Counted from the first letter of the stretch, positions 28,390 through 38,453 are shown. The stretch: DNA of 64,000 nt from Rhizobium sp. Root482 (GCF_001426565.1 NZ_LMFA01000025.1:1-64000), one strand, 5' to 3'. The notes: generated by a model from the sequence alone, not told the origin. Made by a program: numbers and translations.

Positions 28390-28418
28390 TTGACATAATT
28401 CGACCCCCCTCTTATCTG
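28390..28418 (+). promoter_or_regulatory. Possible secA promoter
   Basis: A perfect TTGACA at 28390-28395 is followed after 17 bp by TATCTG at 28413-28418, about 94 bp before the secA ATG. The -35 is consensus but the -10 matches only three of six bases, so this is tentative. Confidence 0.3.
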
Positions 28419-28511
28419 TCACGCAACCTCGCGTCCAGAACAGTTCCGGGCGTTTCATAGTATTTCGCGGATTTCAACCGCATCGGCTACACAGAAGAAA
28501 GGACCATTCTT

Positions 28512-31223
28512 ATGGTCAGTCTCGGCGGTCTCGCCCGCAAAATTTTCGGCTCTTCGAATGACCGCCGCGTGCGTGGCTACAAGGCCAAGGTCGAGGCCAT
28601 CAATGCTCTGGAAACGGAAATGCGCGCCCTTTCCGATGAAGCATTGGCTGCAAAGACCGTCGATTTTCGCAAGCAGTTCGCCGATGGCAAGACCCTCGAC
28701 GATCTCCTTGTTCCAGCCTTTGCCGTCGTTCGCGAGGCCGCCCGCCGCGTCCTTGGCCTGCGCCCCTTCGATGTGCAGCTGATCGGCGGCATCATCCTGC
28801 ATGAGAAGTCGATCGCCGAGATGAAGACCGGTGAAGGCAAGACGCTAGTGGCGACGCTGCCGGTCTATCTGAACGCGCTCGCCGGCCGGGGCGTGCATGT
28901 CGTCACCGTCAACGATTACCTGGCAAGCCGCGACTCGGCGACGATGAACCGGATCTATTCCTTCCTTGGCATGACCACCGGCGTCATCGTCCATGGCCTC
29001 ACCGACGACCAGCGCCGCGCCGCCTATGCCTGCGACATCACCTATGCAACCAATAACGAGCTGGGCTTCGACTATCTGCGCGACAACATGAAATACGAGC
29101 GCAACCAGATGGTCCAGCGCGGCCATTTCTTCGCCATCGTCGACGAAGTGGACTCCATTCTCGTCGACGAGGCACGCACGCCGCTGATCATTTCCGGCCC
29201 GCTCGACGACCGTTCTGAGCTTTACAATACCATTGACCGCTTCATTCCGCTGCTGAGCGCAGAGGACTACGAGATCGACGAAAAGCAGCGCTCGGCGAAC
29301 TTCTCGGAAGAAGGCACCGAAAAGCTCGAAAATCTCCTGCGCGAAGCAAACCTGTTGAAGGGTGAGACGCTCTACGACGTCGAGAACGTCGCCATCGTCC
29401 ATCACGTCAACAACGCCTTGAAGGCGCACAAGCTTTTCCAGAAAGACAAGGACTATATCGTCCGCAATGACGAGATCGTCATCATCGACGAATTCACCGG
29501 CCGTATGATGCCGGGCCGGCGCTATTCGGAAGGCCAGCACCAGGCGCTCGAAGCCAAGGAAAAAGTGACTATCCAGCCGGAAAACCAGACGCTGGCCTCG
29601 GTGACCTTCCAGAACTATTTCCGCATGTACGAAAAACTCGGCGGCATGACCGGTACGGCATCGACCGAAGCCGAGGAGTTCGGCAATATCTACGGCCTCG
29701 AAGTCGTGGAAGTGCCAACCAACCTGCCGATCAAGCGCATCGACGAGGACGACGAAGTCTATCGGACGACGGAAGAGAAATACAAGGCGATCATCGCCGA
29801 GATCAGGGAATCGCAGGAGCGCCAGCAGCCCGTCCTCGTCGGCACCACCTCGATCGAGAAATCCGAACTGCTTGCCGACATGCTGAAAAAGGCGGGCTTT
29901 ACCAATTTCCAGGTTCTGAACGCCCGCTACCATGAGCAGGAAGCCTATATCGTCAGCCAGGCGGGCGTGCCCGGCGCCGTGACCATCGCCACCAACATGG
30001 CCGGCCGCGGCACCGACATCCAGCTCGGCGGCAATCTCGACATGCGCATCGAGCGCGAACTCGGCGAGATGGAACAGGGCCCCGAGCGCGACGAGAAGGA
30101 AGCCGCCATCAAGGCCGAGGTGCAGCGCCTGAAGGATATCGCGCTGGCTGCCGGCGGCCTCTACGTGCTCGCCACCGAACGCCACGAAAGCCGCCGCATC
30201 GACAACCAGTTGCGCGGCCGTTCCGGCCGCCAGGGAGACCCCGGCCGCTCAAAATTTTTCCTGTCGCTGCAGGACGACCTGATGCGTATCTTCGGATCCG
30301 ACCGGATGGATTCGATGCTCCAGAAGCTGGGCCTCAAGGAGGGCGAGGCGATCGTCCATCCCTGGATCAACAAGGCGCTGGAACGGGCCCAGAAAAAAGT
30401 CGAGGCCCGCAACTTCGACACCCGCAAGAATCTTTTGAAATATGACGACGTGCTCAACGATCAGCGCAAGGTGATCTTCGAGCAGCGCATCGAGATGATG
30501 GACGCGACGGATATTTCCGAAACCGTCACCGACATGCGCCACGAGGTCATCGAGGATATCGTTGCCAAGCGCATTCCCGAAAAAGCCTATGCCGAACAAT
30601 GGGATGTCGCTGGCCTCAAGGAAGATGTACAGACATCCCTCAATCTCGACCTGCCGATCGTGGAATGGGCGGCCGAGGAAGGCATCGACGAGAACGACAT
30701 CCGCGAGCGCATCACCACCGAGGCCGACAAAGCGGCGGCCGACCGGGCCGAGCGTTTCGGCCCCGAGATCATGCTCTATGTGGAGCGTTCCGTCGTGCTG
30801 CAGACGCTCGACCATCTCTGGCGCGAGCATATCGTCAATCTCGACCATCTGCGCTCGGTGATCGGCTTCCGCGGCTATGCCCAGCGCGATCCGCTGCAAG
30901 AATACAAGTCCGAGGCCTTCGAACTGTTCCAGGCACTGCTGGGCAATCTTCGCCAAGCCGTGATCGCGCAGCTTATGCGCGTGGAACTGGTGCGCGAGGC
31001 CGCCGAGGCACCGCAGCCGGTGCCGCCGCAGATGGTCGGTCACCACATCGATCCCGTGACCGGCGAGGACGATTTCGCCGAGGGCGTCAATCTTGCCGTC
31101 GTCGCGCCGGAAAACCGCGATGCCCAGGACCCTTCGACCTGGGGCAAGGTGGCGCGCAACGAACCCTGCCCCTGCGGCTCCGGCAAAAAATACAAGCATT
31201 GCCACGGCGCGTTCGAGGCTTAG
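28512..31223 (+). CDS. secA: Preprotein translocase subunit SecA
   Basis: A 903-residue ATPase motor that drives unfolded preproteins through SecYEG. Order: DEAD-like NBD1 with Walker A MKTGEGKT near 100, the preprotein cross-linking domain, NBD2 with [14 protein letters not shown], the helical scaffold and wing, and the C-terminal zinc tail [14 protein letters not shown] that binds SecB and lipids. Length and ends match full-length SecA. It is followed by two hairpins, the second a strong terminator. It is divergent from the parvulin gene. Confidence 0.98.
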   Translation: MVSLGGLARKIFGSSNDRRVRGYKAKVEAINALETEMRALSDEALAAKTVDFRKQFADGKTLDDLLVPAFAVVREAARRVLGLRPFDVQLIGGIILHEKSIAEMKTGEGKTLVATLPVYLNALAGRGVHVVTVNDYLASRDSATMNRIYSFLGMTTGVIVHGLTDDQRRAAYACDITYATNNELGFDYLRDNMKYERNQMVQRGHFFAIVDEVDSILVDEARTPLIISGPLDDRSELYNTIDRFIPLLSAEDYEIDEKQRSANFSEEGTEKLENLLREANLLKGETLYDVENVAIVHHVNNALKAHKLFQKDKDYIVRNDEIVIIDEFTGRMMPGRRYSEGQHQALEAKEKVTIQPENQTLASVTFQNYFRMYEKLGGMTGTASTEAEEFGNIYGLEVVEVPTNLPIKRIDEDDEVYRTTEEKYKAIIAEIRESQERQQPVLVGTTSIEKSELLADMLKKAGFTNFQVLNARYHEQEAYIVSQAGVPGAVTIATNMAGRGTDIQLGGNLDMRIERELGEMEQGPERDEKEAAIKAEVQRLKDIALAAGGLYVLATERHESRRIDNQLRGRSGRQGDPGRSKFFLSLQDDLMRIFGSDRMDSMLQKLGLKEGEAIVHPWINKALERAQKKVEARNFDTRKNLLKYDDVLNDQRKVIFEQRIEMMDATDISETVTDMRHEVIEDIVAKRIPEKAYAEQWDVAGLKEDVQTSLNLDLPIVEWAAEEGIDENDIRERITTEADKAAADRAERFGPEIMLYVERSVVLQTLDHLWREHIVNLDHLRSVIGFRGYAQRDPLQEYKSEAFELFQALLGNLRQAVIAQLMRVELVREAAEAPQPVPPQMVGHHIDPVTGEDDFAEGVNLAVVAPENRDAQDPSTWGKVARNEPCPCGSGKKYKHCHGAFEA

Positions 31224-31270
31224 GCATCGGAAAACTTGATTTTATAAGCGTTATCGCTTATGTCTGAAGT

Positions 31271-31298
31271 GGCAGGCGGGATTGCAGTCCCGCCTGCC
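31271..31298 (+). other. GC-rich hairpin after secA
   Basis: GGCAGGCGGGA (31271-31281) and TCCCGCCTGCC (31288-31298) form a perfect 11-bp stem with a 6-nt loop. The weak T tract after it makes its terminator role uncertain; a full terminator follows 22 bp later. Confidence 0.55.
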
Positions 31299-31320
31299 TT
31301 TGGCTTATTTTGTGAAATTG

Positions 31321-31356
31321 ACCCGGACGGCTATTGACCAGCCCGTCCGGGTTTTT
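31321..31356 (+). terminator. Intrinsic terminator of secA
   Basis: ACCCGGACGG (31321-31330) and CCGTCCGGGT (31343-31352) give a perfect 10-bp stem followed by TTTTT. The gene-free stretch 31224-31625 also holds the 31271 hairpin and two small palindromes; I see no gene in it. Confidence 0.85.
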
Positions 31357-31625
31357 CGCATCATAAGCGTGATGCTAAATGGTTTTTGCCACATAGATCA
31401 CCTCCAGATTCGACAGCAAGGCTGTTGCCTCAGCCGGGGAGCCCGTCTTCCCGGTGGCGTGGGCTGGCACCACGCGCGCTGCTTTTGCCGGCGAATACAA
31501 CCGATAATGGCATTCTCCACGGTGTTCTGCAACGTGAGCCGCCCGATGGCGGACGAACCCTTTATTAACGCTGATCTGGCAAGAATTGCTTTCTGTTTTG
31601 CGTAATTCCGGGTACTTCCTTGTTC

Positions 31626-33047
31626 ATGGCAGCATGTCAGACGGCTGGACGATTATTGCCGCCCGCTTTGCGGGAGCGGTTGCAGCCCCTACTGGACATG
31701 CTCAAGGCATTGCTGGGCGGGAGTGACCCGCGTCATCTTGCCCAGCGCGTGGCGCTGGTGGCCTTTTCCATCCGCATCGTCAGCGCCGCCATCGCCTTCA
31801 TTTCCCAGATCGTGCTGGCCCGCGTCATGGGCGAATTCGAATATGGCATCTTCGTCTTCGTCTGGGTCCTGGTCGTGCTGTTCGGCAATCTTTCGTGCCT
31901 CGGCTTCCACACCGCCATCATCCGCTTCCTGCCGCAATATCATGCCCGCGACGCGCTGCCGGAAATCCGCGGCCTGACGACGACGGTGCGCGTTTTCGCC
32001 CTCGTCTCGGCGACGGCCCTTGCCGCGGCCGGCATTGCAGGCCTCTGGCTGTTCGGCGACAGGATCGACGGCTATTATCTGGTCCCGCTCTATCTCGGCA
32101 TCTTCACGCTGCCGATGATCGCGCTCGGCGACGTTATGGACGGCACCTCGCGGGCCCATAGCTGGGCGGTCTCGGCCCTCAGCCCGACCTATCTCATCCG
32201 GCCGATCCTGATCCTTGCCCTCATGATGCTGGCGCTCATGATCGGAGAGCCGGCAACGGCGCGCACGGCGATGATCGCCGCCATGGCCGCGACCTATCTC
32301 ACCAGCGTCACCCAATTCTTCATCCTGAGCTGGCGGCTGCGCAAGCGCTACGTCAAGGGCCCGCGCCGCCTGGAGTTCGGCACCTGGATCCGTGTCGCCC
32401 TGCCGATCTTCCTGATCGAGGGTTTCGGCTTCATGCTGACCAATTCCGATGTCGTCATCGTCGGCCTCTATCTCGATCCGGAAAGCGTGGCGATCTATTT
32501 CGCGGCGGCCAAGACGATGGCGCTGGTCCATTTCGTGATGTTCTCCGTCAAGGCCGCCGCCTCGCCGCGCTTTTCCGCCGCCATGGCCGATCCCGATCGC
32601 CAGCAACTCGCGGTGATCGCGGTCGAGAGCGCAAAATGGTCGTTCTGGCCCTCGCTTCTCGTCGGCGCGGCTGTGCTTGCCAGCGGCAATTTCCTCCTCT
32701 CGCTGTTCGGTCCCAGCTTCGTTTCCGGCTACCCGCTGATGGCGATCCTCTATGCCGGCATCATGGCCAAGGCGCTGATCGGTCCGGCAGAAGCCTTTCT
32801 CACAATGGCCGGCCAGCAGAACCTCTGCGTCGCCCTCTATGCCGCCGCCCTTGCCGCAAATCTCGCTCTCAATGTCACGCTGATCCCGATGTTCGGGCTG
32901 ACGGGTGCCGCAATCGCCACGGCCGGCGCCATGTTCGTCGAAGCCGCCCTTCTCCATGTCGCCGTGCGCCGGATCTTCGGCATCGTCCTCTTCGCCTTCG
33001 CCGACCCACATGCCCGACCCATCAAAGCGGAGGCCAGCCCATCATGA
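31626..33047 (+). CDS. Oligosaccharide flippase family protein (MATE-like, Wzx-type)
   Basis: A 473-residue integral membrane protein with about 12-14 hydrophobic helices and the MOP/Wzx arrangement; its first helix pair is VALVAFSIRIVSAAIAFISQ with VLARVMGEFEYGIFVFVW, a recognisable Wzx start. Such proteins move lipid-linked sugar units across the inner membrane. No clear ribosome site precedes the ATG; an upstream TTG two codons earlier or a later ATG (MLKALLGG) are alternatives. The stop overlaps the start of the acyltransferase gene by 4 bp (ATGA), so both are probably one operon for a polysaccharide. No glycosyltransferase gene is nearby. Confidence 0.88.
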   Translation: MAACQTAGRLLPPALRERLQPLLDMLKALLGGSDPRHLAQRVALVAFSIRIVSAAIAFISQIVLARVMGEFEYGIFVFVWVLVVLFGNLSCLGFHTAIIRFLPQYHARDALPEIRGLTTTVRVFALVSATALAAAGIAGLWLFGDRIDGYYLVPLYLGIFTLPMIALGDVMDGTSRAHSWAVSALSPTYLIRPILILALMMLALMIGEPATARTAMIAAMAATYLTSVTQFFILSWRLRKRYVKGPRRLEFGTWIRVALPIFLIEGFGFMLTNSDVVIVGLYLDPESVAIYFAAAKTMALVHFVMFSVKAAASPRFSAAMADPDRQQLAVIAVESAKWSFWPSLLVGAAVLASGNFLLSLFGPSFVSGYPLMAILYAGIMAKALIGPAEAFLTMAGQQNLCVALYAAALAANLALNVTLIPMFGLTGAAIATAGAMFVEAALLHVAVRRIFGIVLFAFADPHARPIKAEASPS

Positions 33048-34327
33048 GCGGCAACCATCACATTCCCGACGACGCCAACAGCCGGTCGGCGCGCATCCTC
33101 GGCGGCCTCGTGCCGCCGGCGCCGGAGCGGCCGGTCGCCGAAAGCACGATCTCCGTCGGCCGCCCCGGCCGCCAGCTCTGCCTCTACCCGGCCCGCCAGG
33201 GCTATGAACTGCAGAACGAGCTGGATTTCCTTTCCAACCGGGCCATGGAACCGAACGTGTTCTTCACCGGCCGTTTCCTCGCGCCGGCCATGCCGCGCCT
33301 GGAAGACCGGATCATCCGCCTGGCACTGATCCGCGATACCGACGAGCGCCGCAGCCGCATCCGCTTCCTGATGCCGTTTTCGGTGGAAAAGCCGGGCTTT
33401 TCCATCGGCGCGCCGATCCTGCGGGCCTGGTCCAACCCGTTCGGGCCGCTCGGCGTGCCGCTGCTCGATACCGAAGATGCCGCCGAGACGATCGACAATC
33501 TTTATGAGGCTCTTGCCGATCGCTCCGTCGGCCTGCCGGGCGTGCTGGTACTTCCCGATATTCGCCTGAAGGGCAAGTTCGCCCAACTGGCCCGCGCCGT
33601 CGCCATCGGCCGCAACCTGCCCTTGACGGTGACCGATACCTATACGCGGCCGATGCTGGAAAGCCTGCAAGACGGCCAGACCTATCTGCGTAGCGCGATC
33701 AGCGCGTCGCATCTGCGTGAACTTCGCCGGCAGTGGAACCACCTGGAGACGCACGGCCGGGTGTCCTACAATGTCGCCCGCCAACCGGCCGACATCCGCG
33801 CCCGCATGGAGGAATTCCTGGCGCTTGAAGCAAGCGGCTGGAAAGGCCGCCAGCGCACTGCCATGGTGCTCGACCGCTATCGCGCCGCCTTCGCCCGCGA
33901 GGCGATCAACAACCTAGCGGAGGCCGATAGCGTGCGCATCCACACGCTCGACCTCGACGGCAGCGCGATCGCCTCGATGGTCGTGCTGATGATGGCCGGC
34001 GAGGCCTATACCTGGAAAACGGCCTATGACGAGACCTATGCCCGTTACTCGCCCGGAAAACTGCTTCTCGCCGAACTGACGGAATGGCATCTCGACGACG
34101 CCAATATCGTGCGTTCCGATAGCTGCGCGGTGCCCGACCATCCGGTCATGAGCCGCTTCTGGGAAGAGCGCGAGGACATGGGGACGCTGGTGATCGGCCT
34201 TGCCCAGAACCGCGATCGCGACGTGCGCCAGGTGGCGGCACAGCTTCATCTCTACCGCAACACCCGCAACATGGCGCGGTTGCTGCGCGAAAAGATAAGG
34301 GCACTAGCGCCGCGCTCGAAACGGTGA
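33044..34327 (+). CDS. BioF2-type GNAT acyltransferase (CelD/BcsL-like)
   Basis: A 427-residue protein. The N-terminal 170 residues are variable, then a GNAT-like domain of the BioF2/FemAB superfamily: SHLRELRRQWNHLE near 225, RARMEEFLALEASGWKGR near 260, and MMAGEAYTWKTAYDETYARY with SPGKLLLAEL near 330. Proteins of this class attach acyl or aminoacyl groups to polysaccharides or lipids. Its start ATG overlaps the flippase stop, so it probably modifies the same product. It converges on the acyl-CoA synthetase gene 26 bp away; a joint acylation pathway is only a guess. Confidence 0.85.
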   Translation: MSGNHHIPDDANSRSARILGGLVPPAPERPVAESTISVGRPGRQLCLYPARQGYELQNELDFLSNRAMEPNVFFTGRFLAPAMPRLEDRIIRLALIRDTDERRSRIRFLMPFSVEKPGFSIGAPILRAWSNPFGPLGVPLLDTEDAAETIDNLYEALADRSVGLPGVLVLPDIRLKGKFAQLARAVAIGRNLPLTVTDTYTRPMLESLQDGQTYLRSAISASHLRELRRQWNHLETHGRVSYNVARQPADIRARMEEFLALEASGWKGRQRTAMVLDRYRAAFAREAINNLAEADSVRIHTLDLDGSAIASMVVLMMAGEAYTWKTAYDETYARYSPGKLLLAELTEWHLDDANIVRSDSCAVPDHPVMSRFWEEREDMGTLVIGLAQNRDRDVRQVAAQLHLYRNTRNMARLLREKIRALAPRSKR

Positions 34328-34352
34328 CCTACGCCGGAAGTGGCGCGGCGCA

Positions 34353-35981
34353 TCAGGCCTCGGCGCCTGCCTTTTCGCGCAGCAAACGGCGAATCACCTT
34401 GCCGCTGGTGGTGAGCGGCAGGCTGTCGAGGAATTCGATCTCGCGCGGATATTCGTGCATCGACAGGCGCGTCTTGACCCAGTCGCGAAGATTGGCGGCG
34501 AGCGCCGGGCCAGGCGCGTGGCCGGGCTTCAGCACCACATAGGCCTTGACGATCTCGGTGCGCAAATTGTCGGGCTTGCCAACTGCGGCGGCAAGCTGCA
34601 CGGCCGGATGGCCGGCAAGACAATCCTCGATCTCGCTCGGCCCGATGCGATAGCCTGACGAGGTGATGACATCGTCGTCGCGGCCGAAAAAGGTGAAATA
34701 TCCCTCCTCGTCCTCGATGCCCTGATCGCCTGTGGTCATCCAGTCGCCGACATATTTCCGTGCCGTCGCCGCCTCGTTGCGCCAGTAGCCGAGGAACATC
34801 ACCGGATCGGGACGGCGCACCGCCACCTGGCCGATCGTGCCCCTTGGCAGCACCCTGCCCTCGGCGTCGATGATCGCCACATCATGGCCCGGCGCGGGCT
34901 TGCCCATGGAACCCGGTTTCAAAACGCCAAGATGGGCAGCGGACGACAGCACGATATTGCATTCCGTCTGGCCGTAGAACTCGTTGATCGGCACGCCCAG
35001 CGCCGCACTTGCCTGTTCGCAGGTCTGGCGGCCGAGCGCTTCGCCGGCCGAACCGACGGTACGCAGGTTGATCCGATAGCAGGAGCGCGGATTTTCGACG
35101 ATGGCCATCAGCCGCAGCGCCGTCGGCGGAATGAAGGCATTGCGGACCTGCATTTCCTCCAGGATGCGAAAGGCCATATGCGGATCGAATTTCTGGGCCG
35201 GGGAGGAAACCACCGGCACGCCGAGCAGCAGCGACGGCAGAAGCGCATTGAGCAAACCACCCGCCCAGGCCCAGTCGGCCGGTGTCCACATCCGGTCGCC
35301 CGGCTGCGGCAGGAAGGCGTGGTGGAACTGGAACCCCGGCACATGACCCAGGAGCACGCGGTGACCATGGAGCGCGCCCTTCGGCGGACCCGTTGTGCCG
35401 GACGTATAGATCATCATCGCGGGATCGTCCGGCGTCGTCTCGACAGCCGCAAAACCGGCCGCCGTTCCATTAGATAATACTGAAAAGCCGATCGCGCCGG
35501 GTGCTTGCGCATCCACCAGCACGACGGATTTCAGATCCGGCAGGCTGGAGCGGATGGCGGCGATCTTTTCGTGGCCGAAATGATTGGTGACGATGGCACA
35601 GGCGCCGGCGTCACCGAGCCGGTATTGGAGCGCCTCGATGCCGAACAGCAAGGCAAGCGGCAGCGCGATCGCCCCGAGCTTGTAAATGCCGGCATGGGCG
35701 ATCGCCGCTTCGAAACCTTGCGGCAGAAGGATCGCCACCCGATCTCCGGGCCGGACCCCGAGTTCGCGAAGCCCTTTGGCAAAGGAAGAGGATTGCGTGG
35801 CAAAGGCGCCGTAGGTCAGCGACAGATGCGCTCCATCGGGACTGAAATGCTGCAGGCAGACCTGCTCCGGCGCGCGCCCAGCCCAGGCATCGCTGATCGC
35901 CGTGCCGATATTGAATTTTGCCGGGACCTGCCACCGGAAGTCACGACGAAGGACGTCATAGGTATCGCTGATCGGAAGCAT
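34353..35981 (-). CDS. AMP-dependent acyl-CoA synthetase
   Basis: A 542-residue ANL-superfamily ligase. The AMP-binding P-loop YTSGTTGPPKGALHGH is near residue 175, the aromatic loop INEFYGQTECN near 300, and the C-terminal GRDDDVITSSGYRIGPSEIE with the catalytic GKVIRR near the end. The sequence is of the medium-chain (MACS/acetate-CoA ligase-like) branch; the acid is unknown. The ATG at 35981 follows GGCGAG; the longer upstream frame lacks a ribosome site. It shares a 156-bp AT-rich divergent region with the RTX gene. Confidence 0.9.
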   Translation of the reverse strand: MLPISDTYDVLRRDFRWQVPAKFNIGTAISDAWAGRAPEQVCLQHFSPDGAHLSLTYGAFATQSSSFAKGLRELGVRPGDRVAILLPQGFEAAIAHAGIYKLGAIALPLALLFGIEALQYRLGDAGACAIVTNHFGHEKIAAIRSSLPDLKSVVLVDAQAPGAIGFSVLSNGTAAGFAAVETTPDDPAMMIYTSGTTGPPKGALHGHRVLLGHVPGFQFHHAFLPQPGDRMWTPADWAWAGGLLNALLPSLLLGVPVVSSPAQKFDPHMAFRILEEMQVRNAFIPPTALRLMAIVENPRSCYRINLRTVGSAGEALGRQTCEQASAALGVPINEFYGQTECNIVLSSAAHLGVLKPGSMGKPAPGHDVAIIDAEGRVLPRGTIGQVAVRRPDPVMFLGYWRNEAATARKYVGDWMTTGDQGIEDEEGYFTFFGRDDDVITSSGYRIGPSEIEDCLAGHPAVQLAAAVGKPDNLRTEIVKAYVVLKPGHAPGPALAANLRDWVKTRLSMHEYPREIEFLDSLPLTTSGKVIRRLLREKAGAEA

Positions 35982-36137
35982 CTGACGCTCGCCAAGATTT
36001 TTTGCTGCACTGCAGCTAACACCTCCCACGCGGCGACTTCAACTGTGAACATCAAACCTTTTCTGTTGCGGTTTGTGTGCAACAGATTTAAATATCTCTA
36101 ATTTACAATATTCGTAATTTCCTGGGGAGACGTTCAA

Positions 36138-37451
36138 ATGGCAACTTTTAAATCTTATTTCCCGGGCGGCGTTTATCCCGACCACTATAATCCGCCGCTG
36201 CCGGGTTACGATTACATGCCCTTTTTCGATGAGGTCGTTAATCTCGACACGGCAACCCAAATCGGCACCGCCACGACGACATCGATCAAGTTCAGTCTCT
36301 CCAATGGGTTGAAACTCAAGATCATCGGCACCGGCTTCGCCATCGATGACGATGGCAATGCCGTGAAGGGAACGGTTACCGGCATCGTGCTTTATCTCAA
36401 CAACGGCACGACGAAGATGCAGCAATTGACGGGCCTCAATATTTCGCTGGAGAGCTTCATCGATGCCGCGGAAGCCTTCGACCAGTTCGGCATGGCCGCA
36501 TTCCTGATGCGGGGCAATGATACGATAACGGGCAATAGCGGCGAGCAGGACCTGCGCGGCTACGGCGGCAACGACAAATTCATCGGCGGAACGGGCGATG
36601 ACTACATGCAGGGTGGCGAAGGCGACGACACCTATGACGGCAATGCCGGTTTCGATACGCTGGACTTCAGCGACGCCTATTACACCTCATCGGCCTATCG
36701 CGGCATCAGTGTGGATGTCGCTGCCGGCAAGGTCACCGACCCCTACGGCAATTCGGAAACCTTCACCGAAATCGAATCTTTTCGCGGCACCCAGTTTCGT
36801 GATGTATTCAAGGGGTCCAGCGCCGACGAAACCTTCATGGGATGGGGCGGGAACGACACGATCAATGGGGGCGGCGGCATCGACGGCGTCCTCTATCACC
36901 GCGACGACCGGCGGGGCGGAACGGGCGGCGTTACCGTCAACCTGGAAACGGGCAAGGCCAAGGACGGTTTCGGCAGGACCGACACGCTGATCAGCATCGA
37001 AAATGCCCGCACGGGCAATGCCGCGGACAAGCTTTATGGCAGTTCGGGCGACAACCGTCTCCACGCGGGCGGCGGCAATGACACCTTGGCGGGTGGCCTG
37101 GGCAACGATATACTGCGCGGCGAAGGCGGCAAGGACATCTTCCTGTTCAACACCAAGCTCAGCGCCTCCACCAATGTCGATGTGATCGAGGATTTCGTCG
37201 TCGCCGACGACACGATCCGCCTCGACAATGCGATCTTCACCAAGATAATCGGTACCGGAACGATGACATCGGCGCAGTTCGCGAAGAACACAACCGGCAA
37301 GGCGGCCGATGCCAGCGACCGCATCATCTACGAAACCGATACGGGCAAGCTGTTCTATGACAGCAACGGCAATGCCAGCGGCGGCTCCGTGCATTTCGCG
37401 ACGATCCACTCTGGCCTTTCGCTGACGGCGTCCGACTTCTACATCGTCTGA
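36138..37451 (+). CDS. RTX-type calcium-binding protein
   Basis: A 437-residue secreted-type protein. From residue 130 it carries repeated GGxGxDxUx nonapeptide clusters (for example GGNDKFIGGTGDDYMQGG, GGNDTINGGGG, GGGNDTLAGGLGNDILRG), the calcium-binding roll of type I secreted proteins, and ends in a hydrophobic ASDFYIV, a typical uncleaved C-terminal type I secretion signal. The N-terminal 125 residues are unlike any family I know. A run of hydroxyls and Asp gives low pI; Cys is absent. No ABC exporter, HlyD or TolC gene is near. The 36030-36137 upstream stretch is AT-rich, with GGGGAGA before the ATG. Confidence 0.9.
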   Translation: MATFKSYFPGGVYPDHYNPPLPGYDYMPFFDEVVNLDTATQIGTATTTSIKFSLSNGLKLKIIGTGFAIDDDGNAVKGTVTGIVLYLNNGTTKMQQLTGLNISLESFIDAAEAFDQFGMAAFLMRGNDTITGNSGEQDLRGYGGNDKFIGGTGDDYMQGGEGDDTYDGNAGFDTLDFSDAYYTSSAYRGISVDVAAGKVTDPYGNSETFTEIESFRGTQFRDVFKGSSADETFMGWGGNDTINGGGGIDGVLYHRDDRRGGTGGVTVNLETGKAKDGFGRTDTLISIENARTGNAADKLYGSSGDNRLHAGGGNDTLAGGLGNDILRGEGGKDIFLFNTKLSASTNVDVIEDFVVADDTIRLDNAIFTKIIGTGTMTSAQFAKNTTGKAADASDRIIYETDTGKLFYDSNGNASGGSVHFATIHSGLSLTASDFYIV

Positions 37452-37482
37452 TGCCGGGCCGGCGCACCGTTTGAACTTGTCT

Positions 37483-37507
37483 GTCCGGGCTGCCAGTCGG
37501 CCCGGAC
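37483..37507 (+). terminator. Hairpin after the RTX gene
   Basis: GTCCGGGC (37483-37490) and GCCCGGAC (37500-37507) give a perfect 8-bp stem with a 9-nt loop, 31 bp after the stop codon. No T run follows, so it may mark a factor-dependent end or be read from either direction; the next gene converges on it. Confidence 0.4.
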
Positions 37508-37553
37508 GCAGCGACCGGCAGATATTGCCCGCATCCCCGCCGACGCCGTCCGC

Positions 37554-37778
37554 TCAGGAGGCGAAGACCATCTCGCTGTCGTCACCGGCGCAGAGCGCTC
37601 CCAGAAGTTCGTCCTGCGTCCTGTAGCCCGCGAAGAAAAGATTGATCACGGCACTCGCCGCGCTCACACCTTCCTGGCTGCGCAGGCGGATGCTGCGTTC
37701 GGCACACCAGGACATCAGCGCACCTGAAAGCGGTTCGACATCATCGAAAACAACACAGGACGTAGCAGGCTGGGACAT
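37554..37778 (-). CDS. Small hypothetical protein
   Basis: A 74-residue acidic protein starting MSQPATSCVVFDDVEPLSGA. It has GAGGAG seven bases before the ATG, a strong ribosome site, and the composition is ordinary for a real gene. It has two Cys residues and no signal peptide or hydrophobic helix. I do not recognise a family. It is convergent with the RTX gene and divergent from the small secreted-protein gene at 38144, with a 365-bp gap 37779-38143 that holds no other CDS. Within that gap a GGAAC-N16-AGTT pattern at 38061 is a weak match to the general stress (EcfG) promoter. Confidence 0.7.
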   Translation of the reverse strand: MSQPATSCVVFDDVEPLSGALMSWCAERSIRLRSQEGVSAASAVINLFFAGYRTQDELLGALCAGDDSEMVFAS

Positions 37779-38143
37779 GTTCGACTCCTCATGTGTCGAT
37801 CAGGGTGAATTTGTCCCAGATTGAATATCGTCCCGATTTTTTGCAACGGCCATGCACGGTGGCGGTTAACAGCCCGCTCGACCTGTGCCGGATTGATGCA
37901 AAGCCGGCCAGTCCTTGCCGCAATTGCCTCGACCGATGGAATTCCAGCCGGCCGATGGCGGCCGTTTTCCGAAAATGGAACGGGCGTCGTGGCCGTCGCC
38001 CAGCATGGTTCCAGCCCTTTGCGACGACCGCACTTCCATTCTCCGATGGGCAGTTTTCTTGGAACAGAATGATCATCGACCAGTTAGTTGAGTGCAAAGG
38101 CCTGGGAAAAGGGCCTGTCAAAGCACATCAATGGAGAATGAAA

Positions 38144-38428
38144 ATGTCGAAGAAGATGCTTGCAATCGCTGCAATGGCGCTCGGCCTGGCGACCGCGCCT
38201 GCTTTCGCGCAATCGGCCACAGTCGATATGAATACGCCGGGCAACAGCGACGAATGCCAGGTTCCCGGCGCGGACAATGTCAATTGCCGCGAAAAGATGG
38301 AAATGGACTCGAGCACTACCGGCTCGATCATGGCACCTGCCATGCCCGATGACGGCACGATGAACACGGGCAACCAGAACTGTACATCGCCCGGCGCCGA
38401 CAATGTGAACTGCCAGAACAGGCCATAA
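38144..38428 (+). CDS. Small exported protein with repeated C-x2-PGADNVNC motif
   Basis: A 94-residue predicted secreted protein. A signal peptide MSKKMLAIAAMALGLATAPA followed by FAQ (cleavage after FA) precedes a mature part of about 70 residues. This holds two copies of an 11-residue unit, CQVPGADNVNC and CTSPGADNVNC, about 45 residues apart, each with Cys at both ends. The Cys pairs could form disulfides or bind metal. GGAG lies 7 bp before this ATG (an ATG two codons earlier is possible). No family is recognised. An intrinsic terminator follows 26 bp after the stop. Confidence 0.72.
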   Translation: MSKKMLAIAAMALGLATAPAFAQSATVDMNTPGNSDECQVPGADNVNCREKMEMDSSTTGSIMAPAMPDDGTMNTGNQNCTSPGADNVNCQNRP

Positions 38429-38453
38429 AATGAACGATGACGCCACAAAGACG

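Noticed and set aside
28845-30185. A 446-codon frame antisense to secA
   Set aside because: secA is unmistakable; no domain in the antisense frame.
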